Shown piece by piece: positions 37,477 through 45,876 of a stretch of 64,000 nt of DNA; the stretch's first letter is position 1; the number at the start of each line of letters is the position of its first letter. Source of the DNA: JAXDMK01 sp963765955 (GTDB taxonomy: Bacteria; Actinomycetota; Acidimicrobiia; Acidimicrobiales; AC-14); contig CAVXYA010000002.1 of NCBI GenBank assembly GCA_963765955.1, positions 620,001 through 684,000 on the forward strand. The letters run 5' to 3'. The position numbers were made by a program, and so were the translations under genes. Under the pieces are notes generated by a model. The model saw only the letters and a program-made list of their open reading frames with translations. It had not been told where the DNA came from and ran no database searches.

Positions 37477-38167
37477 GTGGACACGCGAGCCAGCAGGGCG
37501 GGAGCGGTGCGTAGGGTGCGGACCTTGGTGGCGGTGGTGGCCGCCCTGGCGGTGTTGGCGGTCCAGCCGACCCCCGCCCGGGCCGACGTCCACGACAACG
37601 TCTTCTTCCCCCATCATTTCGGACCGAACCCCTGGGTCTCGGTGCCCGCCGGACAGCGTCGTGTACCGGTCGGTCTACCTCCTCGACAACACTGCCGACC
37701 CGGTGCTGAACGACCAGATCCAGTACTTCGCCCACGTCATGAACTACCTGCACGTCGTCTACAACCAGAACTACCCGGTGATCTTCGTCTTCCGCAACAT
37801 CCACTTCGCCCCCGGCCAACCCTGCGCCCGGGGCGCGGCCCAGTACGTGATCGTGTGCAAGGACGAGGCCCTCGGCGGCCAGCCGGCGGGCGTGCCGGGA
37901 ACGGTCGAGATCCAGACGCAGTTCGCCAACCACATCAACAACGCCGTGGCCCGGTTCCGGCCCAGCGTCGTCGATCCGTGGTGCCACGGCGACAAGTTCA
38001 CCCTGGTCGGGCAGCTCCTCAGCAACACCCTGGGCCTCGACGACAACCTGACCAACCCGTCGTCGGGCATGTTCCCCACCCTCCCGGTCGGGCGGTGCAC
38101 GATCCACGGCTGGACGGAGGCCGATGCCCTCCGGTTCAACCAGGCGTACAACCACGCCATCGGCTGA
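37477..38167 (+). CDS. Secreted protein of unknown function, frameshifted
   Basis: An exported protein of about 229 residues. The start is GTG 37477 behind AAAGGA, followed by a signal peptide (VRTLVAVVAALAVLAVQPTPARA, cleavage near ARADVHD). After VSVPA the frame is lost; dropping one G near 37651-37653 restores DSVVYRSVYLLDNTADP. The rest contains YFAHVMNYLHVVYNQNYPVIFVF, several Cys (PCARG, VCKDE, WCHGD, RCTIH) and NHINNAVARF. No HEXXH or other catalytic motif is seen. I do not recognise the family. Confidence 0.6.
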
Positions 38168-38180
38168 GCAACCGGGCGAT

Positions 38181-38223
38181 CCTCCTCGGGTTAGTCCTCC
38201 TCGGGGTTAGCCCTCCTCGGGGG
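38181..38223. repeat. Three imperfect copies of a 15-bp tandem repeat
   Basis: CCTCCTCGGG(G)TTAG is repeated nearly three times between the convergent stops of the secreted protein and zinc-ribbon genes. The last copy codes for the C-terminal PEEG of the zinc-ribbon protein. It has little pairing potential and may be a simple slippage repeat. Confidence 0.7.
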
Positions 38224-38977
38224 CGGTGTCCCACGAGAGGGGGTCGCGCCTCTCGAGGTGGAAAGGGGTGGCCCGGCCCAGCAACACCTTGGCCGCCAGG
38301 AGGAGGGCGACCGCGGCCAGCGGCTGCATCGGTAGGTCGTCGGGCTCGAGAAGGGGTCGCAGCGACCACTCGTCGTCGACCCAGTCGTCGGTCTGGATGT
38401 CGACCCGGCCCACCCGGGCCACGACCGGTCCGCCGGTGCGCACCAGGTCGAATCCGGCTCCGGCCCAGTCCCGGGCCCCGCGGAGGGCGGCGACGGGGGC
38501 GCTGGTCTCGTCCCGGACGTCGATCACCGGCTGGCCCCCACCGGGGCGGCGCAGGTAGGTGCCGAGCGGGGCCCCGTCGGCCCCGTAGGCCACCACCGCG
38601 TCGGCCGCCGCCTCGTAGTGGGAGAGGCGGAAGAGGATGCGGCCGTCGATTTCGAGGCACACGAGTGGCGGGACGGCCCGGTGGTCGTACCCGTCGACGT
38701 GGGCCTCGAGGAAGCCCTCGTCGCCGACGAAGATCAGCGACGCCTGGGGCCGGGCCCGCAGGAGGGTGCATGCCGGCCCCTGCTCGAAGGCGACCGCTCC
38801 CGCCGGGCGGGCCGGGTAGAAGCCCCGGGCCAGGGTGACGGCGAGCATGTCGGCCGCCCGCTGCGGGTCAGGCGCCAGCTCGGCCAGGCAGTGGGGGCAG
38901 GACTTCATGGTCGCCGGCCAGTCCCTGCCGCAGTGGCGGCAGCGGGTGGTGGCCGACAGGTCGTCGACCAGCTCCAC
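38207..38977 (-). CDS. Zinc-ribbon protein with beta-rich domain
   Basis: A 256-residue protein if it starts at GTG 38977. It opens with a zinc ribbon (CRHCGRDWPATMKSCPHC) and continues with a beta-rich region (FVGDEGFLEAHVDGYDHRAV, LFRLSHYEAAADAVVAY, GRVDIQTDDWVDDEWSL) that recalls tubby-like or scramblase-like domains, though weakly. In the same frame upstream of the GTG, up to the YceI stop, a second zinc ribbon is readable (WCPSC then CRQC) but no normal start codon precedes it. Either the protein starts at a rare codon or an indel hides the true start. It lies directly after the YceI gene, in the same orientation. Confidence 0.65.
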   Translation of the reverse strand: MELVDDLSATTRCRHCGRDWPATMKSCPHCLAELAPDPQRAADMLAVTLARGFYPARPAGAVAFEQGPACTLLRARPQASLIFVGDEGFLEAHVDGYDHRAVPPLVCLEIDGRILFRLSHYEAAADAVVAYGADGAPLGTYLRRPGGGQPVIDVRDETSAPVAALRGARDWAGAGFDLVRTGGPVVARVGRVDIQTDDWVDDEWSLRPLLEPDDLPMQPLAAVALLLAAKVLLGRATPFHLERRDPLSWDTAPEEG

Positions 38978-39070
38978 GAAGCACTGCCGGCAGGCGGCGG
39001 TGGCCGCCGGCCACCCTCTCCGGCACGACGGGCACCACCGGGTTCCGGCCTCGTCGGTCAGGGCCGCGAC

Positions 39071-39805
39071 TCAGGTGCGGGTGAGCAGCAGCTTGAACTC
39101 GAGGGTGGCATCGGGGTCGACGGTCACAAAGCCGCCGACGTTGGGCGGTGACATCCCAAAGTCGGAGAAGGGGAACTTGAGGGAGCCCACCACCTCGCCC
39201 TGGCCTCCAATGAGGCGCACCTCGAGGGGGATCGTTACCCGCTTGGTCACGCCGTGCAGGGTGAGGTCGCCGGTGACGGCGGTCGTCACCGCCTGGCCCG
39301 CCTCGGTGCCGGCCGGCAGCATCACCGGCTCCGTGCTGGTGAACGTGGCCGTCGGGAACTCGTCGGTCTCCAGGCCGCTGGTGCGGATGCGGTTGTCACG
39401 CCGGTTCTCGTCGCTCTTCAGGCTGGAGACGTCGACCTCCACGTCGACCGCGTCGGCCACCAGCTGGCTGCCGCTGGTCCTGACGGTGACCGTGCCGGTG
39501 ACCGACTCGGTGCGACCGACGGCGTCGCTCTGGGCGGGCAGGTCGGCCAGCTTCTCCAGCACCCGGTAGCCGGCCGCCGACCCGGGGGCGACGTTCCACG
39601 TGCCGCCGAGAGCCCCCGGCGAGGTGGCGCCCGCCGTCGTGGTCTGGGTGCTCCCGCCGGCCGGTGGATCGGACAGGCTGAACTCGTCGGGCGAGTCGTC
39701 GGTGAAGAACACCAGGTAGACGATCGCCAGGGCGGCCAGGGGCACGACCACCAGGGCGGCGATGATCGATGGCCGGAAACGGCCGGATTCCGAGCGAGCG
39801 TTCAC
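39071..39805 (-). CDS. YceI family protein with N-terminal membrane anchor
   Basis: A 244-residue protein. An N-terminal helix (IIAALVVVPLAALAIVYLVFF) anchors it, a Ser/Thr/Gly linker follows, and from about residue 68 the YceI beta-barrel reads GTWNVAPGSAAGYRV, DVDVEVDVSSLKSDENRRDNRI, FPTATFTST, GDLTLHGVTKRVTIPL and FGMSPPNV. YceI domains bind isoprenoid or other long-chain lipids in the envelope. GTG 39805 is the likely start. The zinc-ribbon gene follows on the same strand, almost overlapping. Confidence 0.92.
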   Translation of the reverse strand: MNARSESGRFRPSIIAALVVVPLAALAIVYLVFFTDDSPDEFSLSDPPAGGSTQTTTAGATSPGALGGTWNVAPGSAAGYRVLEKLADLPAQSDAVGRTESVTGTVTVRTSGSQLVADAVDVEVDVSSLKSDENRRDNRIRTSGLETDEFPTATFTSTEPVMLPAGTEAGQAVTTAVTGDLTLHGVTKRVTIPLEVRLIGGQGEVVGSLKFPFSDFGMSPPNVGGFVTVDPDATLEFKLLLTRT

Positions 39806-39859
39806 GAGTGGGCCTGCCTCCGTTCGGGGGTGGTCAGAGAGTGTCGCGCGCGTGCGGCG

Positions 39860-39909
39860 TTCGCCGGCCGGTCGGTGCAGGGGGGAGGTCCCACCGGCCG
39901 GCCGGCGAA
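39860..39909 (-). terminator. Strong hairpin downstream of the whiB gene
   Basis: TTCGCCGGCCGG (39860-39871) pairs fully with CCGGCCGGCGAA (39898-39909), and inside it CGGTG pairs with CACCG across a G-T step, giving an 18-step stem with a 14-base loop. It lies about 90 bases after the whiB stop on that strand and before the YceI gene. No T tract follows, as is common in actinobacterial terminators. Confidence 0.65.
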
Positions 39910-40001
39910 GCCGGGCTTGGTGTTGCGGTGCTGCGACCTCACCTTGCGCCGTCAGGCTGTGCGTGGCCTGTGAAGCCGCTGCGAACTTGCTGTCCGGGGC
40001 G

Positions 40002-40268
40002 TCAGGCGGCGCGAGCAGCCCGGGCCGCGGCCTGACGGCGGCGACGCAGCCGGCGGCGCTGCGTCTCGTCGAGCCCACCCCAGACGCCGTCGTCCTGCCG
40101 GGTGGCGATGGCGTACTCGAGGCACTCCTGTTGCACCGGGCAGGTGGCGCAGACGGCCTTGGCCGGGCCCGCCTCGTCGTCGGTGGCGGGAAAGAAGATG
40201 TTGGGATCCATGTCGCGGCACGCGGACTGCTGCCGCCAGTTCTCCAGCGAACGCTGTGTCTGAGCCAT
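40002..40268 (-). CDS. WhiB-family iron-sulfur transcription factor
   Basis: An 88-residue protein with the four cluster-binding Cys of the WhiB family: one in QSACRDMD, then CATCPVQQEC, and the turn GVWGGLDETQRRRLRRR that contacts DNA and the sigma factor. WhiB proteins hold a 4Fe-4S cluster and act with the main sigma factor. The short Arg/Ala-rich C terminus is typical of the small type. It is divergent from an F420-type oxidoreductase gene 62 bases away. WhiB proteins occur only in Actinobacteria and their phages, which supports the assignment of the organism. Confidence 0.95.
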   Translation of the reverse strand: MAQTQRSLENWRQQSACRDMDPNIFFPATDDEAGPAKAVCATCPVQQECLEYAIATRQDDGVWGGLDETQRRRLRRRRQAAARAARAA

Positions 40269-40329
40269 AGCACTGTTTCAACCCTTCTGGGGCCGGGGTA
40301 TTCCGCCCCCGGCCAGACCTGGCGGGCGA

Positions 40330-41313
40330 ATGGCACCGGTCCCGATGGGGTACCCGTTCCCCATGCCCGAGTTCGGCTACGCCCTCTCGAGCGAGGAGCA
40401 CCCGCCCGCAGAGCTGGTCCGGCTGTCGGTCCAGGCCGAGGAAACGGGCTTCTCGTTCGCCGCCATCTCCGACCACTTCCATCCGTGGATCGACCGGCAG
40501 GGCCAGGCCCCGTTCGTGTGGTCCGTGATCGGCGGCATCGCCATGGCCACCGACCGCCTCCGGCTGGGCACGGGCGTGACGTGCCCGACCATGCGGATCC
40601 ATCCCGCCGTCATCGCCCAGGCCGCCGCCACCTCGGCGGCCATGATGCCGGGCCGCTTCTTCCTCGGCGTCGGCACTGGCGAGAACCTCAACGAGCACGT
40701 CCTGGGCGACCACTGGCCGCCGGTCGACACTCGCCTGGAGATGCTGGAGGAGGCGGTGGAGGTCATCCGCAAGCTCTGGGAGGGTGACCTCTGCAGCCAC
40801 GACGGGAACCACTACCTGGTCGAGAACGCCCGCATCTACACCCTCCCCGACGAGCTGCCGCCGATCATCGTGGCCGCCGCCGGCCCCAAGGCGGCCGCCC
40901 TGGCCGGGCGCATCGGCGACGGGTTCTGGAGCACCGCCCCTCAAGCCGAGCTGGTGGAGGCCTTCGAGGCGGCGGGAGGCCGCGGTCCCCGCTACGCCCA
41001 GGCGACGGTGTGCTGGGCCGCCGACGAGGAGCAGGCCAAGAAGACGGCCCACGAGTGGTGGCCCAACGCCGCCCTCCCCGGGCAGCTGAGCCAGGAGCTG
41101 CCCCTGCCGTCCCACTTCGAGCAGGCGGCCTCCCTCGTCACCCCCGACGACCTGGCCGAGATGCTGCCCCTCGGCCCCGACCCCGACCGCCATGTCGAGG
41201 CCATCCGGGAGTACCTCGACGCCGGCTTCGACCACGTCTACATCCACCAGATCGGTTCCGACCAGGACGGCTTCTTCGACTTCTACCGCAAGGACGTCCT
41301 CCCTCGCCTGTAG
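40330..41313 (+). CDS. F420-dependent LLM-class oxidoreductase (G6PDH-like family)
   Basis: A TIM-barrel oxidoreductase. Family text: EFGYALSSEEHPPAELVRL, ISDHFHPWIDRQGQAPFVW, LGTGVTCPTMRIHPAVIAQ, GRFFLGVGTGENLNEHV, LWEGDLCSHDG and PPIIVAAAGPKAAALAGR. These match the actinobacterial family related to F420-dependent glucose-6-phosphate dehydrogenase. Likely F420-using; substrate not predictable. ATG 40330 is the longest start; ATG 40363 (MPEFGYALSS) fits the family better and may be the true one. A covarying hairpin repeat follows the gene. Confidence 0.88.
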   Translation: MAPVPMGYPFPMPEFGYALSSEEHPPAELVRLSVQAEETGFSFAAISDHFHPWIDRQGQAPFVWSVIGGIAMATDRLRLGTGVTCPTMRIHPAVIAQAAATSAAMMPGRFFLGVGTGENLNEHVLGDHWPPVDTRLEMLEEAVEVIRKLWEGDLCSHDGNHYLVENARIYTLPDELPPIIVAAAGPKAAALAGRIGDGFWSTAPQAELVEAFEAAGGRGPRYAQATVCWAADEEQAKKTAHEWWPNAALPGQLSQELPLPSHFEQAASLVTPDDLAEMLPLGPDPDRHVEAIREYLDAGFDHVYIHQIGSDQDGFFDFYRKDVLPRL

Positions 41314-41328
41314 CTGCCGCCAGAGCCA

Positions 41329-41400
41329 GTTTCGTGCATCGGTAGGGACGTGATCTTGGCCGCTCAGCGCGGGATCACGTCCCTACCGTTGATCCAAACG
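41329..41400. repeat. Hairpin repeat element, copy 1
   Basis: CGGTAGGGACGTGATC (41340-41355) and GATCACGTCCCTACCG (41373-41388) form a perfect 16-bp stem around 17 bases. Outside it lie GTTTCGTGCAT on the left and TTGATCCAAACG on the right. The same right flank and a related stem recur at 41423-41495 and 47126-47205. Confidence 0.85.
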
Positions 41401-41420
41401 ACGGAGGACGGGAGTTCCTG

Positions 41421-41495
41421 GGTCTCGTGCACCCGAAGCGTGGTGATCCGCAGGTTTCGGGCCGAAATCACCACGCTCCGGGTGATCGAAACGGC
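41421..41495. repeat. Hairpin repeat element, copy 2, with a different stem
   Basis: CCCGAAGCGTGGTGAT (41432-41447) pairs with ATCACCACGCTCCGGG (41467-41482) with a single mismatch. The stem bases differ from copy 1 but the flanks are kept: CTCGTGCA on the left and GGTGATCGAAACGG on the right. Both arms have changed together, so the base pairing, not the sequence, is conserved. Confidence 0.8.
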
Positions 41496-41534
41496 GGGAA
41501 TGCCGATGCGGGCTTGGTCGCGTAGGTTGGGGCC

Positions 41535-42777
41535 ATGGGGCTGACCCGGCACATACACCGCGTCGAGGGCATCGAGCTCGGCGACCGGCTGGCGCTCGAG
41601 GGCGGCGTGCTCACCGTGCCCCGGGCGGAGGCGGCGGGGTTCTTCGATGACCCCGCCCTGGCCTCGGTGACCCTGTCGGTGGCGGCGCCGGGCGAGTCGG
41701 TGCGGATCGTCAAGGTGCTCGACGCAGTGGAGCCCCGTACCAAGGGCCCGGGTGGTGGGGGGATCTTCCCCGGCTTCGTCGGCCCGGCTGAGACCCAGGG
41801 CCAGGGGATCACCCACGTCCTGCGGGGGGCGGCGGTGGTGGTGGCCGGGTACCTGCCGCGGGCCCAGGAGGCGGTGCTCGACATGTCGGGCCCGGCCGCC
41901 GACCTGTCCCCGCTGGCCGCGACCGTCAACCTGGTCGTCGAGTTCGAACCCGCCCAGGACGCGGCGTGGGAGGACGTCGACGTCGCCCTGCGCCTCGGCT
42001 CGCTGCGCGCTGGCGGCCCGCCTGGCCGAGGCCGGCCTCGACGTCGAGCCGGACGAGGTCGAGGAGCCGCTCGACCCGGACGCGGCCGAGGGCCTGCCCA
42101 AGGTGGCCGCCCTCACCAACCTCCAGACCCAGGGCCCGTTCAAGGACGTGTTCGTCTACGGGCGGTCGTTCGCCGGTGAGCAGCCGATGGTCATCGAGCC
42201 CGGCGACATCGACGACGGGGCGGTGGTGAGCGGCCAGTTCGGCCACCCGTCGCTCAAGAACCCCACCTGGGTCCACCAGAACCACCCGGTGGCGGCCGCC
42301 CTGCGGGCCCGCCACGGCGTCGACCTGTGCTTCGCGGGCGTGGTCGTCTCCCCCGAGCCGGTGGCCATGGCGGCCAAGGAGGACATCTCGGCCGCCGCCG
42401 CCCGGGTGTGCGCCGACGCCGGGTTCGACGCCGTCATCGTCACCAAGGAGGGCGGGGGCAACGCCGATGCCGACATGGCCCTCAAGATGGACGCCCTGGA
42501 GGACCTGGGCATCACCGCCGTGGGGCTGTTCGCCGAGATGTCGGGCATCGAGGGCACCGGCCCGCCGATCGTCGTCGCCCCCGAACGGGCCACAGCCATG
42601 GTCAGCACCGGCAACTACGACCACCGCCTCATCCTCCCCGCCGTCGAGCGGGCCTACGGCGGCGAGCGGGTGGCGCTGGTCGACCGGCCCGCCACCGACG
42701 AGCTGGAGCTGCCCACCGCCGTGATCTACTGCTCTTTGAGCTGCCTCGGATGGGGGAGACTGCGAGCAGAGATATGA
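41535..42777 (+). CDS. Glycine/sarcosine/betaine reductase component B, GrdE-like subunit, frameshifted
   Basis: Homologue of the GrdE/GrdG/GrdI proteins, one half of the substrate-binding component B of the reductases that cleave glycine, sarcosine or betaine to acetyl phosphate. The N-terminal part reads MGLTRHIHRVEGIELGDRL to DVDVALRLGSLRA in one frame; the rest (ARLAEAGLD, LTNLQTQGPFKDVFVYG, DDGAVVSGQFGHP, NPTWVHQNHPV, GNADADMALKMDAL, YCSLSCLGWG) is in another, so a one-base shift lies near 42003-42015. From memory, clostridial GrdE is cleaved at an Asn-Cys pair to make a pyruvoyl group; at the matching place this protein has SGQFGHP without a Cys. The gene starts the operon with the selenoprotein genes and ends 10 bases before the next. 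Confidence 0.8.
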
Positions 42778-42787
42778 AAGCAGCCAC

Positions 42788-44083
42788 GTGAAGGTCGTCC
42801 ATTACATCAACCAGTTCTTCGCCGGGGTGGGCGGGGAGGACTCGGCCGCCACCGGCCCCACGTCGGCACCGGGGGCCAAGGGGCCGGGGCGCAAGCTGGC
42901 CGCCCTCCTCGGCGACGACCACCAGATCGTGGCCACCGTCTGGTGCGGCGACGACTACGCCGTCGGCAACGCCGGCGCCATCGACGAGATCCTGGCCCTC
43001 ATCCAGGAGGCCGAGCCCGACCTGGTGATCGCCGGGCCCGCCTTCACCAGCGGCCGCTACGGCCTGGCCTGCGCCCGGGTGGTGGCGGCCGCCACCGCCG
43101 CCGGACTGTCCGCCGTCGCCGCCATGCACCCCGACAACCCCGGGCTCGACGAGGCCGGCACCGCCCCGGTGGTCGAGTCCGGCGAGGTGGCCCGGTCGAT
43201 GGGGCCGTCGCTCCAGACCCTGGCCGGAGCAGCAACCACCCTGCTCAGAGGCGCCGACCTCACCGCCGACGACGGCCGCATCGGCCGCCTGCCCCGCCGG
43301 TCGGTGTTCGACGACCGCAACGCCGCCACCCGGGCCGTCGACCTGGTGCTGGCCCGCCTGGGGGGCGACCGCGACGCCACCGAGGTCCCCCTCCCCCGGT
43401 TCGACCAGGTCACCCCGGCGGCGCCGATCGCCGATCCGTCGGTGGTCACGGTGGCCTTCGTCACCGAGGGCGGTCTGGTCCCCGACGCCAACCCCGGCGG
43501 ACTGGAGTCGGCCCGGGCCACCCGCTGGCTGCGGTACCCGATCGAAGACCTGCCGGGCATGGAAGCCGGCGAGTGGCGGTCGGTGCACGGGGGCTTCTCC
43601 ACCGTGGCCGCCAACGCCGACCCCAACCGCATCCTGCCCCTCGACGTGGCCCGCCAGCTGGAGGGCGAGGGGCGCATCGGGGCGCTGATGCCCGAGTACT
43701 TCGTCACCACCGGCAACGGCACGTCGGTGGCCAACGCCCGCCGCTTCGGTGTGGAGTGGGCGGCCGACATCCGCCGGTCCGGGGCCCGGGCCGCCATCCT
43801 CACCTCCACGTGAGGAACGGGCACGCGTTGCGGGGCAACGCTGGCAAAAGAGCTCGAGCGGGCAGGGATTCCCACCGCCCTGCTCTGCAACCTGGTCTCC
43901 ATCGCCCAGCGAGTGGGCGCGCCCCGGATCGTCCGCACCCGGGGCATCCCCTACCCCACCGGCGACCCGTCGCTGTCGGCGGACGACGAGCGGGCCTGGC
44001 GCCGGCGTCTGGTCGAGCAGGGGCTGGCCGCGGTCACCACCCAGGTCTCGAAACCAACCATCTTCGAGGTACCCGATGAGTGA
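42788..44083 (+). CDS. Component B selenoprotein (GrdB/GrdF/GrdH type) with Sec at an in-frame TGA
   Basis: Starts MKVVHYINQFFAGVGGED and reads through an in-frame TGA at 43811-43813 to the TGA at 44081. Homology continues across the first TGA: ILTST-Sec-GTGTRCGAT and LAKELERAGIPTALLCN, then IPYPTGDPSLS. In GrdB-type proteins exactly this position (TST-Sec-GT-x-TRCGAT) carries selenocysteine, which removes the reduced substrate. A bacterial SECIS-type hairpin follows 11 bases behind (43825-43841). The full product is 431 residues, as usual for the family; stopping at the TGA would lose the active site and the last 90 residues. Start GTG 42788. Which of glycine, sarcosine or betaine is used cannot be told. 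Confidence 0.9.
43825..43841 (+). promoter_or_regulatory. Bacterial SECIS hairpin of the GrdB-type gene
   Basis: GCGTTGC and GCAACGC form a perfect 7-bp stem with the loop GGG. The loop begins 18 bases after the TGA and has a G in first place. Both fit the bacterial SECIS consensus as I recall it (16-37 bases to the loop, G among its first two bases). It lies inside the coding sequence, as bacterial SECIS elements do. Confidence 0.8.
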
Positions 44084-44088
44084 CACAG

Positions 44089-45513
44089 ATGAGTGAATCA
44101 GCGATCATCACCTCGTCCACCCAGATCCTGGCCCACGTCCCCGGACTGACCGAGCACGGGTCGAAGCCCCGGCGGGAGCTGCCCCGCAGCGACGAGGTGG
44201 CGGCCGACTTCCGGGCTGCCCTCCGGTCCTACGACGACGCCGTCGCCTACGGGCCCCACCAGGCGTACGTCAACGCCCTCCATCCCCGCGACCTGCCGCC
44301 CCGCCCGTGGGTCGGCGCCGGCCTCCCCGATGCGTCGAGGTTCGCCCCTGCGGGCGAGATCATGCCGGAGGACGAGTTTCTCGGGCTGATGGCCGTCCTC
44401 GACGACTTCGGCCTGCTCACCATCTCCGAGGCCACGGCCGACAAGGCGGCCGCCGCCCTGGCCGGCCATCCCCTCGCCCAGCGCCTCGACCTCGACCTGC
44501 TCGACAAGGCCCGGGGCGACGTGGAGGCGGTGGCGTCCGAGCCGGGGACGACACGGATCGGAGACACCGCAGTGATGCGCTGCGGCGAGCAGTTCGACGA
44601 GTCGCTGGCCTCGGTCGTCCTGCTCGACAACTTGGCGGCCAAGGCCACCGCCACCCTCGCCCTGCTCCACCTGCTCGACCAGACCGACGTCGACCCCCTG
44701 TCGATCCCCTACGTCCTGGGCTGCGGGGAGGAGGCCATCGGCGACCGCTACCAGCGGGGCGGCGGCAACATGGGCAAGACGGTGGCCGAGAAGGGCGGGC
44801 TGCTCCAGGCCTCGGGGGCCGACGTCAAGAACTTCTGCGCCGCCCCTGTGCCTGCTCTCGTCATGGCCGCCGCGCTGGTCAGCTCGGGCGTCTTCGAGCG
44901 GGTGGCCGTCATCGCCGGCGGGTCGATGGCCAAGCTGGGCATGAAGTTCCAGGGCCACCTGAAGAACGGACTCCCCATCCTGGAGGACGTGCTGGGCGGG
45001 GCCGCCGCCCTCGTGGAGCGGTCGGATCTCAGCGCCGGGCGGGCCGGCCCCCGCATCCGCCTCGACGCCGTCGGCCGCCACACCGTCTCCGCCGGCGGGT
45101 CGCAGCCCCAGGTCATGGAGGCCCTCGCCAACGGTCCCCTCGCCCGCCTCGGGCTCCCCTTCTCGTCCATCGACGACTTTGCGACCGAGCTCCACAACCC
45201 CGAGATCACCGAGCCTCAAGGATCGGGCAACGTCCCGGAGCGCAACTACCGCACCATCGCCGCCCTCGCCGTCAAGCGGGGCGACATCGAGCGGGGCGAC
45301 ATGGCCGAGTTCGTCAAGAACCACGGCATGCCCGGGTACGCTCCGACGCAGGGCCACCTGGCCTCGTCGCTCTGCTACCTGCCCCACGCCGTCGAGCGAC
45401 TCACCCGCGGAACCGCCGAAAGGGTCATGTTGATCGCCAAGGGAAGCCTCTTCCTGGGCCGGATGAGCCAGCTCTCCGACGGCATGAGCGTGCTGCTGGA
45501 GCGAACGTCATGA
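44089..45513 (+). CDS. grdC: Glycine reductase complex component C subunit GrdC
   Basis: A 474-residue protein related to ketoacyl-ACP synthase III-like subunits of component C, which takes the carboxymethyl group from GrdA and releases acetyl phosphate. Typical residues: ILAHVPGLTEHGSKP at the start, SYDDAVAYGPHQAYVNALHPRDLP, VLGCGEEAIGDRYQRGGGNM, ADVKNFCAAPVPALVMAAAL with the probable active Cys, and KNHGMPGYAPTQGHLAS near the end. ATG 44089 is chosen; GTG 44080 is in frame. The second component C subunit, GrdD, is not found in this window. The gene lies 5 bases behind the component B gene and 10 before thioredoxin. Confidence 0.88.
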   Translation: MSESAIITSSTQILAHVPGLTEHGSKPRRELPRSDEVAADFRAALRSYDDAVAYGPHQAYVNALHPRDLPPRPWVGAGLPDASRFAPAGEIMPEDEFLGLMAVLDDFGLLTISEATADKAAAALAGHPLAQRLDLDLLDKARGDVEAVASEPGTTRIGDTAVMRCGEQFDESLASVVLLDNLAAKATATLALLHLLDQTDVDPLSIPYVLGCGEEAIGDRYQRGGGNMGKTVAEKGGLLQASGADVKNFCAAPVPALVMAAALVSSGVFERVAVIAGGSMAKLGMKFQGHLKNGLPILEDVLGGAAALVERSDLSAGRAGPRIRLDAVGRHTVSAGGSQPQVMEALANGPLARLGLPFSSIDDFATELHNPEITEPQGSGNVPERNYRTIAALAVKRGDIERGDMAEFVKNHGMPGYAPTQGHLASSLCYLPHAVERLTRGTAERVMLIAKGSLFLGRMSQLSDGMSVLLERTS

Positions 45514-45523
45514 AAGGGGAATC

Positions 45524-45874
45524 GTGAGCGACGTCGTCACCGAAGCCACCCGCGACACGTTCCAGGACCTGGTCGCCGAGGGCACCGTGCTGGTCGACGT
45601 CTGGGGTCCCGACTGCCAGCCGTGCCTGGCCCTGAACCCCCACGTCGAGAAGCTGGCCGAGGAACACGCGGGGGAGATGAAGGTGGTCAAGCTGGAGGCG
45701 CCCAAGGCCCGCCGGCTGTGCATGTCTATGGGGCTCATGGGCCTGCCCGTCTTCCTGGTGTTCAAGGACGGCGAGGAGGTCGACCGCATCGGCGGACCGG
45801 CGGCCAGCACCCCCGACCAGGTCACGGCATTCGTCGACAAGAACTTGGCGGACAAGAACCTCGGAGGGGGGTGA
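45524..45874 (+). CDS. Thioredoxin of the reductase operon
   Basis: A 116-residue thioredoxin. The active site reads DVWGPDCQPCLAL, so the CxxC is CQPC, and the cis-Pro region is MGLMGLPVFLVFKDGEEVDRIGG. In glycine reductase operons a dedicated thioredoxin re-reduces the selenide/thiol pair of GrdA after each turnover, which fits its place between GrdC and GrdA. Start GTG 45524 with GAAAGGGGA upstream. It ends three bases before the GrdA start. Confidence 0.92.
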   Translation: MSDVVTEATRDTFQDLVAEGTVLVDVWGPDCQPCLALNPHVEKLAEEHAGEMKVVKLEAPKARRLCMSMGLMGLPVFLVFKDGEEVDRIGGPAASTPDQVTAFVDKNLADKNLGGG

Positions 45875-45876
45875 GG

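Noticed and set aside
39860..39909. Large palindrome as a whiB operator
   Set aside because: It lies downstream, not upstream, of whiB; a transcription terminator fits better.
43811..43813. TGA in the component B gene as a nonsense mutation making a pseudogene
   Set aside because: The site is the known Sec position, homology continues, and a SECIS-type hairpin follows; the same occurs in grdA.
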